Below are positions 1 to 5,272 of a stretch of 5,418 nt of DNA, piece after piece. Below the pieces are notes generated by a model. It did not search any database, was not told where the DNA came from, and saw nothing but the letters and a program-made list of their open reading frames with translations. The DNA is from Alphaproteobacteria bacterium (GTDB lineage: Bacteria; Pseudomonadota; Alphaproteobacteria; Rhodobacterales; Rhodobacteraceae), in assembly GCA_003696705.1 (NCBI GenBank), contig RFGD01000281.1, positions 1 to 5,418 of the forward strand. The letters are read 5' to 3'. Each line of letters opens with the position of its first letter. Position 1 is the stretch's first letter. Made by a program: the position numbers and the translations under genes.

Positions 1-43
1 ACCCGTGCGCACCATTCTGAACCCGGCCGGGACCAAGCCATGA
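1..43 (+). CDS. lptA: C-terminal end of probable LptA (LPS transport periplasmic protein), partial
   Basis: The frame beginning at base 2 is open from the window edge and stops at TGA 41-43, giving a 13-residue tail, PVRTILNPAGTKP. The stop overlaps the ATG of lptB (40-42) as ATGA, the usual sign of translationally coupled genes. LptA forms the periplasmic bridge that carries lipopolysaccharide from the inner to the outer membrane, and its gene normally lies directly before lptB. The short VRTIL-type tail fits the end of an LptA/OstA beta-strand domain, but 13 residues cannot prove the family. The call therefore rests mainly on position and overlap. Any other small gene ending here would look the same. 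Confidence 0.5.
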   Translation, partial: PVRTILNPAGTKP

Positions 44-810
44 CCGAAGTCGAGCGGCAGGGAAGCTTCCGCGTCACCGAAGGCGGCGCCGGTCTGCGCG
101 TCACCGGTCTGCGCAAGGCCTATCGTCGCCGCCCGGTCATCCGGGACGTGTCGATGACGCTCGGCCGGGGCGAGGTGGTGGCCCTTCTCGGACCCAACGG
201 TTCGGGCAAGACGACCTGCTTTTACATGATCGCCGGGCTGATCCGTCCCGACGCCGGCAAGATCGAGATCGATTCGCGCGACGCGACGCGCCTGCCGATG
301 TATCGGCGCGCCCGCCTTGGCATCGGCTATCTTCCCCAAGAGGTCTCGATCTTCCGCGGCATGTCGGTCGAGGACAACATCCTCTCCATCCTCGAGATCC
401 GCGAACCGGCGGCCCACCGACGCCGCGAGCGTCTCGAGGAGCTCCTGTCCGAATTCTCGATCGAACACCTGCGCCGGGCGCCGGCCCTTTCGCTTTCGGG
501 TGGCGAGCGGCGACGGGTCGAAATTGCCCGTTGCCTGGCCGCGTCGCCGCGGTATCTGTTGCTGGACGAACCCTTTGCCGGGGTCGATCCCATCTCGGTC
601 GGCGAGATTCGCACATTGGTCGCCGACCTCCGGGACCGGGGAATCGGCGTTCTCGTGACCGACCACAATGTGCGCGAGACGCTTGGCATTGTGGACCGCG
701 CCTACATCCTGCACGACGGCCACGTTCTGATGAGCGGCACCGCAAACGAGGTCGTCGCCGACGAGAACGTCCGCCGCGTCTATCTCGGCCAGGGGTTCCG
801 GATCTCCTGA
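40..810 (+). CDS. lptB: LptB, ATPase of the lipopolysaccharide export ABC transporter
   Basis: This is the cytoplasmic ATP-binding subunit of LptB2FGC, which extracts LPS from the inner membrane and drives it along the Lpt bridge. The 256 residues hold a complete ABC ATPase: Walker A GPNGSGKTT (51-59, Lys57), Q-loop Gln100, signature LSGGERRRVEIAR (152-164), Walker B LLLDEP with catalytic Glu177, D-loop GVDP (181-184) and switch His209. The FYMIAGLIRPDAG stretch after Walker A and the YLGQGFR ending are typical of LptB and separate it from branched-chain amino-acid transporter ATPases such as LivF and LivG. The first 17 or so residues are a poorly conserved extension, making it a little longer than the usual 240 or so. 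ATG 40 is kept because it overlaps the preceding stop; the upstream GGGA (29-32) is only a weak ribosome binding site, so coupling probably drives initiation. All catalytic residues are intact. Confidence 0.96.
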   Translation: MTEVERQGSFRVTEGGAGLRVTGLRKAYRRRPVIRDVSMTLGRGEVVALLGPNGSGKTTCFYMIAGLIRPDAGKIEIDSRDATRLPMYRRARLGIGYLPQEVSIFRGMSVEDNILSILEIREPAAHRRRERLEELLSEFSIEHLRRAPALSLSGGERRRVEIARCLAASPRYLLLDEPFAGVDPISVGEIRTLVADLRDRGIGVLVTDHNVRETLGIVDRAYILHDGHVLMSGTANEVVADENVRRVYLGQGFRIS

Positions 811-811
811 A

Positions 812-850
812 GGTCTGACGAAATGGGTCTTGCCCGTTGACTCCAGACCC
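812..850 (+). terminator. Competing inverted repeats just after lptB, possible terminator or attenuator
   Basis: The arm GGTCTG (812-817) is exactly complementary to CAGACC (844-849), with a 26-base loop. A second copy of the arm, GGGTCT (825-830), is complementary to AGACCC (845-850) with a 14-base loop. Both use the same right arm, so only one can form at a time. The first begins one base after the lptB stop codon. No T-run follows, so this is not a classical intrinsic terminator. It could be a Rho-assisted end, a 3' end stabiliser for the lpt transcript, or chance. Confidence 0.3.
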
Positions 851-866
851 CGTTTGGCCGCCAAAT
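837..866 (+). promoter_or_regulatory. Weak candidate sigma-70-type promoter for hpf-ptsN
   Basis: TTGACT (837-842) matches the -35 consensus at five of six bases. With an 18-base spacer, CCAAAT (861-866) matches the -10 consensus at only three of six. Alphaproteobacterial promoters often have a good -35 and a poor -10, which makes this tolerable but not strong. A start near 873 would leave a leader of about 150 bases containing the 974-1006 hairpin. I found no convincing sigma-54 element (GG and GC ten bases apart in a TGGCAC/TTGC context) in the gap. A promoter is expected somewhere in this 216-bp stretch, but this exact site is a guess. Confidence 0.22.
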
Positions 867-973
867 GAAATTGATGACAGGCATTCCGACCAGTTCCGCC
901 CACCGTTCGGGCAATGATGACCGGGGACCAGCGGGCTGCCTTGGCGGCTTGCGTTTCCGTTTCCGGTCGAACC

Positions 974-1006
974 GCGCAGCCGGGCAATTTCATGGGCCCG
1001 CTGCGC
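974..1006 (+). promoter_or_regulatory. Stable leader hairpin upstream of the hpf ribosome binding site
   Basis: GCGCAG (974-979) pairs fully with CTGCGC (1001-1006), and CGGGC (981-985) pairs fully with GCCCG (996-1000). The result is an 11-bp stem, nine of them G-C pairs in the outer and inner blocks combined or close to it, with one bulged C (980) and a ten-base loop AATTTCATGG. It ends ten bases before the GAGGAG ribosome binding site of hpf, so it would sit in the 5' untranslated leader and leave the binding site free. Possible roles are leader stability, protein or small-RNA binding through the A/U-rich loop, or transcription pausing. No T-run follows, so a terminator is unlikely. Confidence 0.45.
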
Positions 1007-1015
1007 CAAGAAATC

Positions 1016-1021
1016 GAGGAG
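1016..1021 (+). promoter_or_regulatory. Ribosome binding site that fixes the hpf start
   Basis: GAGGAG lies five bases before ATG 1027, an ideal Shine-Dalgarno placement. It excludes the out-of-frame ATG at 1022, which directly abuts it, and makes the in-frame ATG at 865 unnecessary. The 54 codons between 865 and 1027 would encode an arginine- and glycine-rich stretch unlike any HPF N-terminus. Confidence 0.75.
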
Positions 1022-1026
1022 ATGCA

Positions 1027-1605
1027 ATGCGTTACAAGATCAGCGGCAAGCAGATCGACATCGGCGAGGCGCTTCAGAAGCACGTCAAGGACGAGCTCGA
1101 GGCGGTAGCCGCCAAATATGCGGAGCGCCCGACGACCGCACAGATCGTGTTCTCGAAGGATGCCTTCGAGTATCAGTGCGAGATCGAGATGCATCTCTCG
1201 ACCGGCGTGAACTCGATTTCGAAGGGCAAGGCGACCGAGATCTATGCCGCGTTCGATCAGGCCGCCGAGCGGCTCGAGAAGCAGCTGCGTCGCTACAAGC
1301 GGCGGCTCAAGAAACATCACAAGGAGAAGGAGTCGGTTGCGCTTTCGGCCGCGTCGGCCTATATCCTCGCCGCCCCGGAGACCCCGGAGGACGAGGAGGC
1401 CGAGGCCCCTGCCGGTGAACCGATCATCATCGCCGAGATCGAGACGAGCATTCCCTCGCTGTCGGTCGGTGAAGCGGTGATGCAGATGGAGCTTGCGGGT
1501 GCCAACATCCTTGTCTTTCGCAACGAGCGGGGCGAAGACATCAACGTCGTCTATCGACGGCAGGACGGGAACATCGGCTGGATTGATACCGCCAATCTGA
1601 AGTGA
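1027..1605 (+). CDS. hpf: Long-form ribosome hibernation-promoting factor
   Basis: HPF binds the decoding region of the 30S subunit in stationary phase or starvation and silences ribosomes; the long form also joins two 70S ribosomes into 100S dimers through its C-terminal domain. The 192 residues show the expected order. An N-terminal S30AE/YfiA domain (about 1-100) opens MRYKISGKQIDIGEAL and ends in a very basic helix (83-101, with RRYKRRLKKHHK). An acidic, proline-containing linker follows (117-131, PETPEDEEAEAPAG). The C-terminal dimerisation domain (about 132-188) carries the family hallmarks SVGEAVMQMELAG, FVFRN-like LVFRNERGEDINVVYRR and DGNIGWI. ATG 1027 is chosen because of its good ribosome binding site and because the protein then starts at the conserved residues. 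ptsN begins 32 bp after the stop, so the two are probably one transcript. In gammaproteobacteria hpf lies between rpoN and ptsN; here rpoN is missing. Confidence 0.95.
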   Translation: MRYKISGKQIDIGEALQKHVKDELEAVAAKYAERPTTAQIVFSKDAFEYQCEIEMHLSTGVNSISKGKATEIYAAFDQAAERLEKQLRRYKRRLKKHHKEKESVALSAASAYILAAPETPEDEEAEAPAGEPIIIAEIETSIPSLSVGEAVMQMELAGANILVFRNERGEDINVVYRRQDGNIGWIDTANLK

Positions 1606-1637
1606 TCGGCGGCAAGGCTGAACAGACGAGCGAACTC

Positions 1638-2102
1638 ATGAACCTATCCGCGATCCTGAAGCCCGAGGCCGTCCGCGTTGCCGGACACCTCAAGAGCAAG
1701 AAGCGCGTGCTGCAGGAAATCGCCGATATCGCGGCCGCGGCCTACGGCATCAAGGCCGCGGAAGCCGCCGAGGCGCTTCAGGAACGCGAGACGCTTGGCC
1801 CGACAGGCGTCGGCAATGGCGTCGCGCTGCCACATGCCCGCCTTCCGGGTCTCGACGAGGTCGTGGGCGTGTTCCTGCGGCTGGAAAAGCCCGTGCCGTT
1901 TGATGCGGTCGACCGCAAGCCGGTCGATATCGTCTTTGCGCTTTTCGCACCCGAGGATTCGGGGGTCGAGCACCTCAAGGCGCTCGCCCTCGTATCCCGG
2001 ACGCTGCGTGACCGGGCGGTGCTGTCGAAACTGCGCGCCAATGACGATCCGGCGACGCTGCACGCGATCCTGACAGAGGCCGAGGCAAGCCAGGCCGCCT
2101 GA
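1638..2102 (+). CDS. ptsN: PtsN, EIIA-Ntr component of the nitrogen phosphotransferase system
   Basis: EIIA-Ntr is the final phosphate acceptor of the PtsP-NPr-PtsN relay. It acts not in sugar uptake but as a regulator responding to nitrogen and carbon status, with potassium transport and kinases among known targets. From ATG 1638 the protein has 154 residues, the family's normal length. The phosphorylated histidine is His66 in GVALPHARLPGL, preceded by RETLGPTGVGNG (50-61), the classic PTS EIIA type-2 (fructose/mannitol) active site. Later conserved parts are PVDIVFALFAPEDSGVEHLK (95-114) and LRDRAVLSKLR (123-133). A GTG at 1602 in the same frame overlaps the hpf stop and would add 12 residues. 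I prefer ATG 1638 because MNLSAILKPEAV aligns with the usual PtsN N-terminus, although its ribosome binding site (around ACGAG, 1625-1629) is weak, so coupling to hpf is plausible. Confidence 0.94.
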   Translation: MNLSAILKPEAVRVAGHLKSKKRVLQEIADIAAAAYGIKAAEAAEALQERETLGPTGVGNGVALPHARLPGLDEVVGVFLRLEKPVPFDAVDRKPVDIVFALFAPEDSGVEHLKALALVSRTLRDRAVLSKLRANDDPATLHAILTEAEASQAA

Positions 2103-2131
2103 CCTGGCGCCTCGGTCGCCAAGGCTCAGGC
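2097..2131. terminator. Hairpin between convergent ptsN and sulfotransferase genes, possible bidirectional terminator
   Basis: Three blocks pair in order: GCCTGA (2097-2102) with TCAGGC (2126-2131), CC (2103-2104) with GG (2123-2124), and TGGCG (2105-2109) with CGCCA (2117-2121). This makes a 13-bp stem with single-base bulges at A2122 and C2125 and a seven-base loop (2110-2116). It spans the whole 23-bp gap and includes both stop codons, so it would form in transcripts arriving from either side. There is no T-run on either strand, so efficient intrinsic termination is uncertain. A role in Rho-assisted termination or 3' end protection is equally possible. Confidence 0.5.
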
Positions 2132-3556
2132 CGCGCCGGCCCAGCGCCCGAAACCAAAGGTCACGTAGTCGCGCCGGTAGGCCGCCTCGGCGAGCGATTC
2201 AAGCTCAGGCTCCCAGATCTCGGCAAGCGGAAACGGGGTATCCTCGGCGGCTGGCGTGAACGCCATGGTGTCAAGGCCAAGCCGCGCCGCAAGCCGCGGC
2301 AGTTCTTCCGGCGCCTCGTCCTCTCGGATGACGAGATCGGGAACGCCAACGGCCGCGAAGGCCGAGAGCGCGCCCGTCTGGCTGCCCCAGAGGCGATCGA
2401 CCCTGATGCTGGTCTGACCCGACAGGTTCATCTTCAGAAACCGCAGGAAGGCCTTGAAGGCCTCGCGATGCGCGGCGGCGTCATAGCCGGGCCCCGGGCC
2501 CTTCTCGGGCAGCGGGACGCCATAGCGCCGGATCAGAAGCCGGCGGACCTCGGCGAAATGGGGGCGTCGCGGGACCAGCGCGTGGCAGAAGACGTGATAG
2601 GCGCGCCGAAGCGGATGCCGCAAGACAGACACGGCGCGAAATCCGGGGTGCCCCTTCTTCCACTGGCGAAGCGTCTTCTGCGTGAAGCCTGTGACGAGAT
2701 CTTCGGGCGTTGTGCCGTCGAGCGCGGCAAGCCAGGCATCCACGGCCTCGACCGGCCCGCCAAAGAGCGGCATGTGCAGGATCGGCACGCGATGGCCGGC
2801 GCGGAACGAGGGCACCCGCGCGCCGCCGGCCGGCTCGAAGCTTGGCGTGCGGTCGAGCCCGAAAGGATCAAGCCGCGCGATGGCGCGCTCCATGTCCTCG
2901 GGGTTTGCGACCTTTTCTCGAAGGCTTTCGGGATTCTGTTTCTTGACCGTGCGCGGATGGGCCCGGATCGTGTCGGACGACCCAAGGAAGCGCGCAACGC
3001 CGTTCAGCACATCGATCTCGGACAGATCTTCGTAGTCGATCCAGAATGCGGCCTGTCCGGTGACCTGAAGACGGCGCTGCACATGCTGGCGAAACGTGAC
3101 GCGCCGGTCGAGCTCGGCGTGGAAGGCGGCGGCGTCGAAACGCACTGAAGCGGCGCGCTTGTTCCGGGCGTCGCCAAGACGCCACTGGCCCGTTTCGGCC
3201 GCGATCCGAAGCGACACATACGCTTCGAGCGGATTGCGGCCGAGGACGATCTTGCCGCAGCGCGGGTCGTTGAGGACGAAGTCGAGCACGCGGGGGTCGT
3301 GGTCGCCGAACAGGCGGAAACCCGGTAGCCCCTCGGTCTCTTCCCGAATGCGGCCCAGAAGTGCCAACGGGCTGGTTTCACGGGCGGAAAGGTCGATCCC
3401 GAACAGGCTTTCGGTCTTCGGATGGCCGATGAAGGCGGGGTTGAACACCTCGCCATAGGAATGGACGTCGGCAAGCTGATTGAGCGATTCCTCGAGCAGG
3501 TTGGAACCGGTTCGCATGTCCGCGAGGATGACGAAATAGTCGAACGGGCGGGCCAT
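2126..3556 (-). CDS. Sulfotransferase-family protein with two tandem sulfotransferase-like halves
   Basis: Sulfotransferases move a sulfuryl group from PAPS to a hydroxyl or amino group of a glycan, lipid or small molecule. The 476 residues look like two copies of the fold. The first half (about 1-240) has a 5'-phosphosulfate loop, DMRTGSNLLEESL (13-25), a 3'-phosphate motif, LGRNPLEAYVSL (105-116, Arg107 and Ser115), and WIDYEDL (172-178), close to the Stf0/Sulfotransfer type. The second half (about 250-470) has HMPLFGGPVEA (261-271) where HIPKTGGTS would be expected, a good 3'-phosphate-like VLRHPLRRAYHVF (311-323), a W..Q...L element (390-397) and the terminal YRRDYVTFGF (460-469) seen at the end of many sulfotransferases. 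The second loop lacks its lysine, so that half is probably not catalytic. No signal peptide or membrane segment is visible, so it is likely cytoplasmic. It starts 3 bp after the GT14-like gene, behind AAGAGA, and is surely co-transcribed. The acceptor is unknown. Average families of this type have 250-350 residues, so this one is long. Confidence 0.8.
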   Translation of the reverse strand: MARPFDYFVILADMRTGSNLLEESLNQLADVHSYGEVFNPAFIGHPKTESLFGIDLSARETSPLALLGRIREETEGLPGFRLFGDHDPRVLDFVLNDPRCGKIVLGRNPLEAYVSLRIAAETGQWRLGDARNKRAASVRFDAAAFHAELDRRVTFRQHVQRRLQVTGQAAFWIDYEDLSEIDVLNGVARFLGSSDTIRAHPRTVKKQNPESLREKVANPEDMERAIARLDPFGLDRTPSFEPAGGARVPSFRAGHRVPILHMPLFGGPVEAVDAWLAALDGTTPEDLVTGFTQKTLRQWKKGHPGFRAVSVLRHPLRRAYHVFCHALVPRRPHFAEVRRLLIRRYGVPLPEKGPGPGYDAAAHREAFKAFLRFLKMNLSGQTSIRVDRLWGSQTGALSAFAAVGVPDLVIREDEAPEELPRLAARLGLDTMAFTPAAEDTPFPLAEIWEPELESLAEAAYRRDYVTFGFGRWAGAA

Positions 3557-3559
3557 GCG

Positions 3560-5260
3560 CTATCTCTTGACCAGAACCGGCATGCGCGGTCGGCGCGTCT
3601 TTCCCGGAAGCTGATCGTCGGCGAACTTGCCGGCGGTATGCGGGTCCATGCCACCATTTCGCAGCATTTGCAGGAAGTTCCCAAGCCCGGCCAGATCGTG
3701 AAGGCGCGGCGCCTCTCCGATCTGGCGGCCGGCGTTCGAGCCCGCGACAAGCTCGAGGACGCGGCCGAGATGCTCGACCGGCGCATCGAAGAACTCGCCC
3801 AGATCGACGACGTTCGCGCTTGCCCGACAGCCCGCATTGCGGAGCCGCTCGACAAGGGCGACTTCGCGCTCCTGCAGGGCGGCCGCCCGCGCACGCACGT
3901 CCGAGAAGTTGAGGTTCGACCGGAACAGCGGCACCGACCACGCCCCCGAGATGACCTCGATGCGCGCATTCGGGTCGTCCAGCATGAAGTTCATGATGCG
4001 CTGGTTGTCGTCCGGCCCCATCATGAAGCACTGCGTCTCGCCGCGGGTATTCCACACGAGGTTGGCGAGGAAGGCCTCGGGGTTGTAGTCGCGAAGCTTC
4101 GGGGCGTCCGAAAGACAGCCGTTGTAAAGCCGTTCGCCGCCGGCAAACTCGGCCCTTTCGGGCGCGAACAGATGCCCATGCACCCGAAGCCCGGTGCGTC
4201 GGGACAGCCATGACACGAAGTCCACGAAGAGCTCGTCGTGGCCCCAGAGAACGACATAGGGCTGATGCGTGCGTCCGTTCTCGTAGCCGTTGTTGGGGAA
4301 ACGGCTTTGCATGTAGAGGCCGGCCCGGCCGCGATTGCGGCGGTCGATCGCCTTCGTGAAGACCCGGTCCACGTGGCCCGGGTTGGGCTCTGACGCGGCG
4401 CGGCGATCGGCGCCACGGCCCAGGAAATGCGAATAGAGCCGATCCGCCTTCGGCCAGATCTTGCGCGCGACGAAACACTCCGACCGCATCAGGAGCTGAA
4501 GGTGGTCGTCGTAGAAGATGTAGGGCTTGCCCTGGAAGTCGAATTTCGACAGGGTCAGCGACCTGCTTTCCAGCCGCGCCGAAAAGCGTCGTGCCAGCGT
4601 CTGGAAATAGGACTCGTCGGGGATCCAGACCCGCCGGAAATACCGGTCGTATGTCTTGCGCTGCGGGTCTTCCAGGATGGCGCTCAGCGTCCGCCGCGTC
4701 AGGCACCACCACTGAGAGCCAAGATGCGGCACGATTCCCTCGGGGATCTCCCGCTTGACGCCCATGCGCCGCTGCAACGAGACATGCGCGTCGAAAAGAA
4801 GCCGATGGCGCTTCCACGCGAAGGGAAAGCGCAGCGTGAAACGCTCGTGATGCAGGCCGCCCTTGGTCCAGACCACGTCGTCGACCGTCACCGACTCGAT
4901 GAAGTCGGTCTGCGGATTGGCGTCGAGATAGGCGACAAGCTCGGCCACCGGCCGCAACGGCAGACACGAACCGCTTGCCAGATAGACATGCCGCACCTCG
5001 GGGAAGAGCCGGAGCATGTCGGTTGCGGCGACCTGCGTTGCATCGACGATCGACCACGTGCCCCACTCGCACCGGCGCCGGGCCGAGAAATGCACGTTGC
5101 CGAGATCCGACAGGGACTGGCGGAAGGCGTCGAATTCAGGCCGCGACACCCGGCGGTCCACATGGATGACGACGGGTTGGCCCGCCGTCGCCCAATGGCG
5201 CGCGACCTCTGCCGCGCGATGCAGCGCGGTGTGCACGAGCATGACAAAGCCGACCGTCAT
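3560..5260 (-). CDS. GT14-like (core-2/I-branching, beta-1,6-N-acetylglucosaminyltransferase-type) glycosyltransferase with a large C-terminal region
   Basis: The N-terminal part (about 1-260 of 566 residues) carries the landmarks of the core-2/I-branching family: the opening strand VGFVMLVHTALH, IHVDRRV (32-38), CEWGTWSIVDA (64-74), YLASGSCLPLRP (93-104), HLGSQWWCLTRR (179-190) and WIPDESYFQTL (212-222). Glu216 in PDES matches the position of the catalytic glutamate proposed for eukaryotic core-2 enzymes. No DxD metal motif is needed in this family. Bacterial members add GlcNAc or another sugar to surface glycans, but the donor and acceptor here cannot be read. The rest (about 265-566) has no fold I can name with certainty; from memory it resembles a Rhodobacterales-restricted domain of unknown function catalogued as DUF5927, which I could not check. 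It contains YMQSRFPNNGYENGRTH (316-332) and LVWNTRGETQCFMMGPDDNQ (401-420). No signal peptide or membrane helix is evident. The start is supported by GAGG eight bases upstream. It lies 10 bp after one gene and 3 bp before the sulfotransferase. Confidence 0.85.
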   Translation of the reverse strand: MTVGFVMLVHTALHRAAEVARHWATAGQPVVIHVDRRVSRPEFDAFRQSLSDLGNVHFSARRRCEWGTWSIVDATQVAATDMLRLFPEVRHVYLASGSCLPLRPVAELVAYLDANPQTDFIESVTVDDVVWTKGGLHHERFTLRFPFAWKRHRLLFDAHVSLQRRMGVKREIPEGIVPHLGSQWWCLTRRTLSAILEDPQRKTYDRYFRRVWIPDESYFQTLARRFSARLESRSLTLSKFDFQGKPYIFYDDHLQLLMRSECFVARKIWPKADRLYSHFLGRGADRRAASEPNPGHVDRVFTKAIDRRNRGRAGLYMQSRFPNNGYENGRTHQPYVVLWGHDELFVDFVSWLSRRTGLRVHGHLFAPERAEFAGGERLYNGCLSDAPKLRDYNPEAFLANLVWNTRGETQCFMMGPDDNQRIMNFMLDDPNARIEVISGAWSVPLFRSNLNFSDVRARAAALQEREVALVERLRNAGCRASANVVDLGEFFDAPVEHLGRVLELVAGSNAGRQIGEAPRLHDLAGLGNFLQMLRNGGMDPHTAGKFADDQLPGKTRRPRMPVLVKR

Positions 5261-5267
5261 GACCCCG

Positions 5268-5272
5268 CCCTC
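5268..5272 (-). promoter_or_regulatory. Ribosome binding site of the GT14-like gene, overlapping the previous stop codon
   Basis: On the minus strand, GAGGG begins inside the TGA stop (5273-5271) of the preceding gene, and its GAGG core lies eight bases before the ATG at 5260. A ribosome finishing the upstream gene would therefore stop on the binding site of the next. This supports both the chosen start and translational coupling across the cassette. Confidence 0.6.

Noticed and set aside
857..948. Eight-base complement between GCCGCCAA (857-864) and TTGGCGGC (941-948).
   Set aside because: Long-range, short and without supporting flanking pairs; expected by chance among GC-rich words.
908..988. 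Eight-base direct repeat CGGGCAAT at 908-915 and 981-988, and a TTTCCG tandem pair near 953-965.
   Set aside because: Too short and too few copies to stand out from chance in a GC-rich intergenic stretch. The second CGGGCAAT copy is already part of the leader hairpin.
865..1026. A 54-codon in-frame extension of hpf from ATG 865.
   Set aside because: The extension is Arg/Gly-rich and unlike HPF, whereas ATG 1027 has a GAGGAG at ideal distance and gives the family's normal N-terminus.
1602..1637. GTG at 1602 as the ptsN start, overlapping the hpf stop.
   Set aside because: It would add 12 residues not expected in PtsN; ATG 1638 gives the usual 154-residue length and N-terminal sequence. The GTG cannot be fully excluded.
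2468..3148. A 226-codon plus-strand open frame opposite the sulfotransferase gene.
   Set aside because: Antisense of a gene with strong motifs. Long stop-free antisense frames are common in high-GC DNA and this one shows no family features.
3378..5072. A 564-codon minus-strand open frame overlapping the GT14-like gene and the start of the sulfotransferase gene.
   Set aside because: Its translation is dominated by Arg, Ala, Gly and Pro with no motif, as expected from an off-frame reading of GC-rich coding DNA. The overlapping frame has clear GT14 landmarks.
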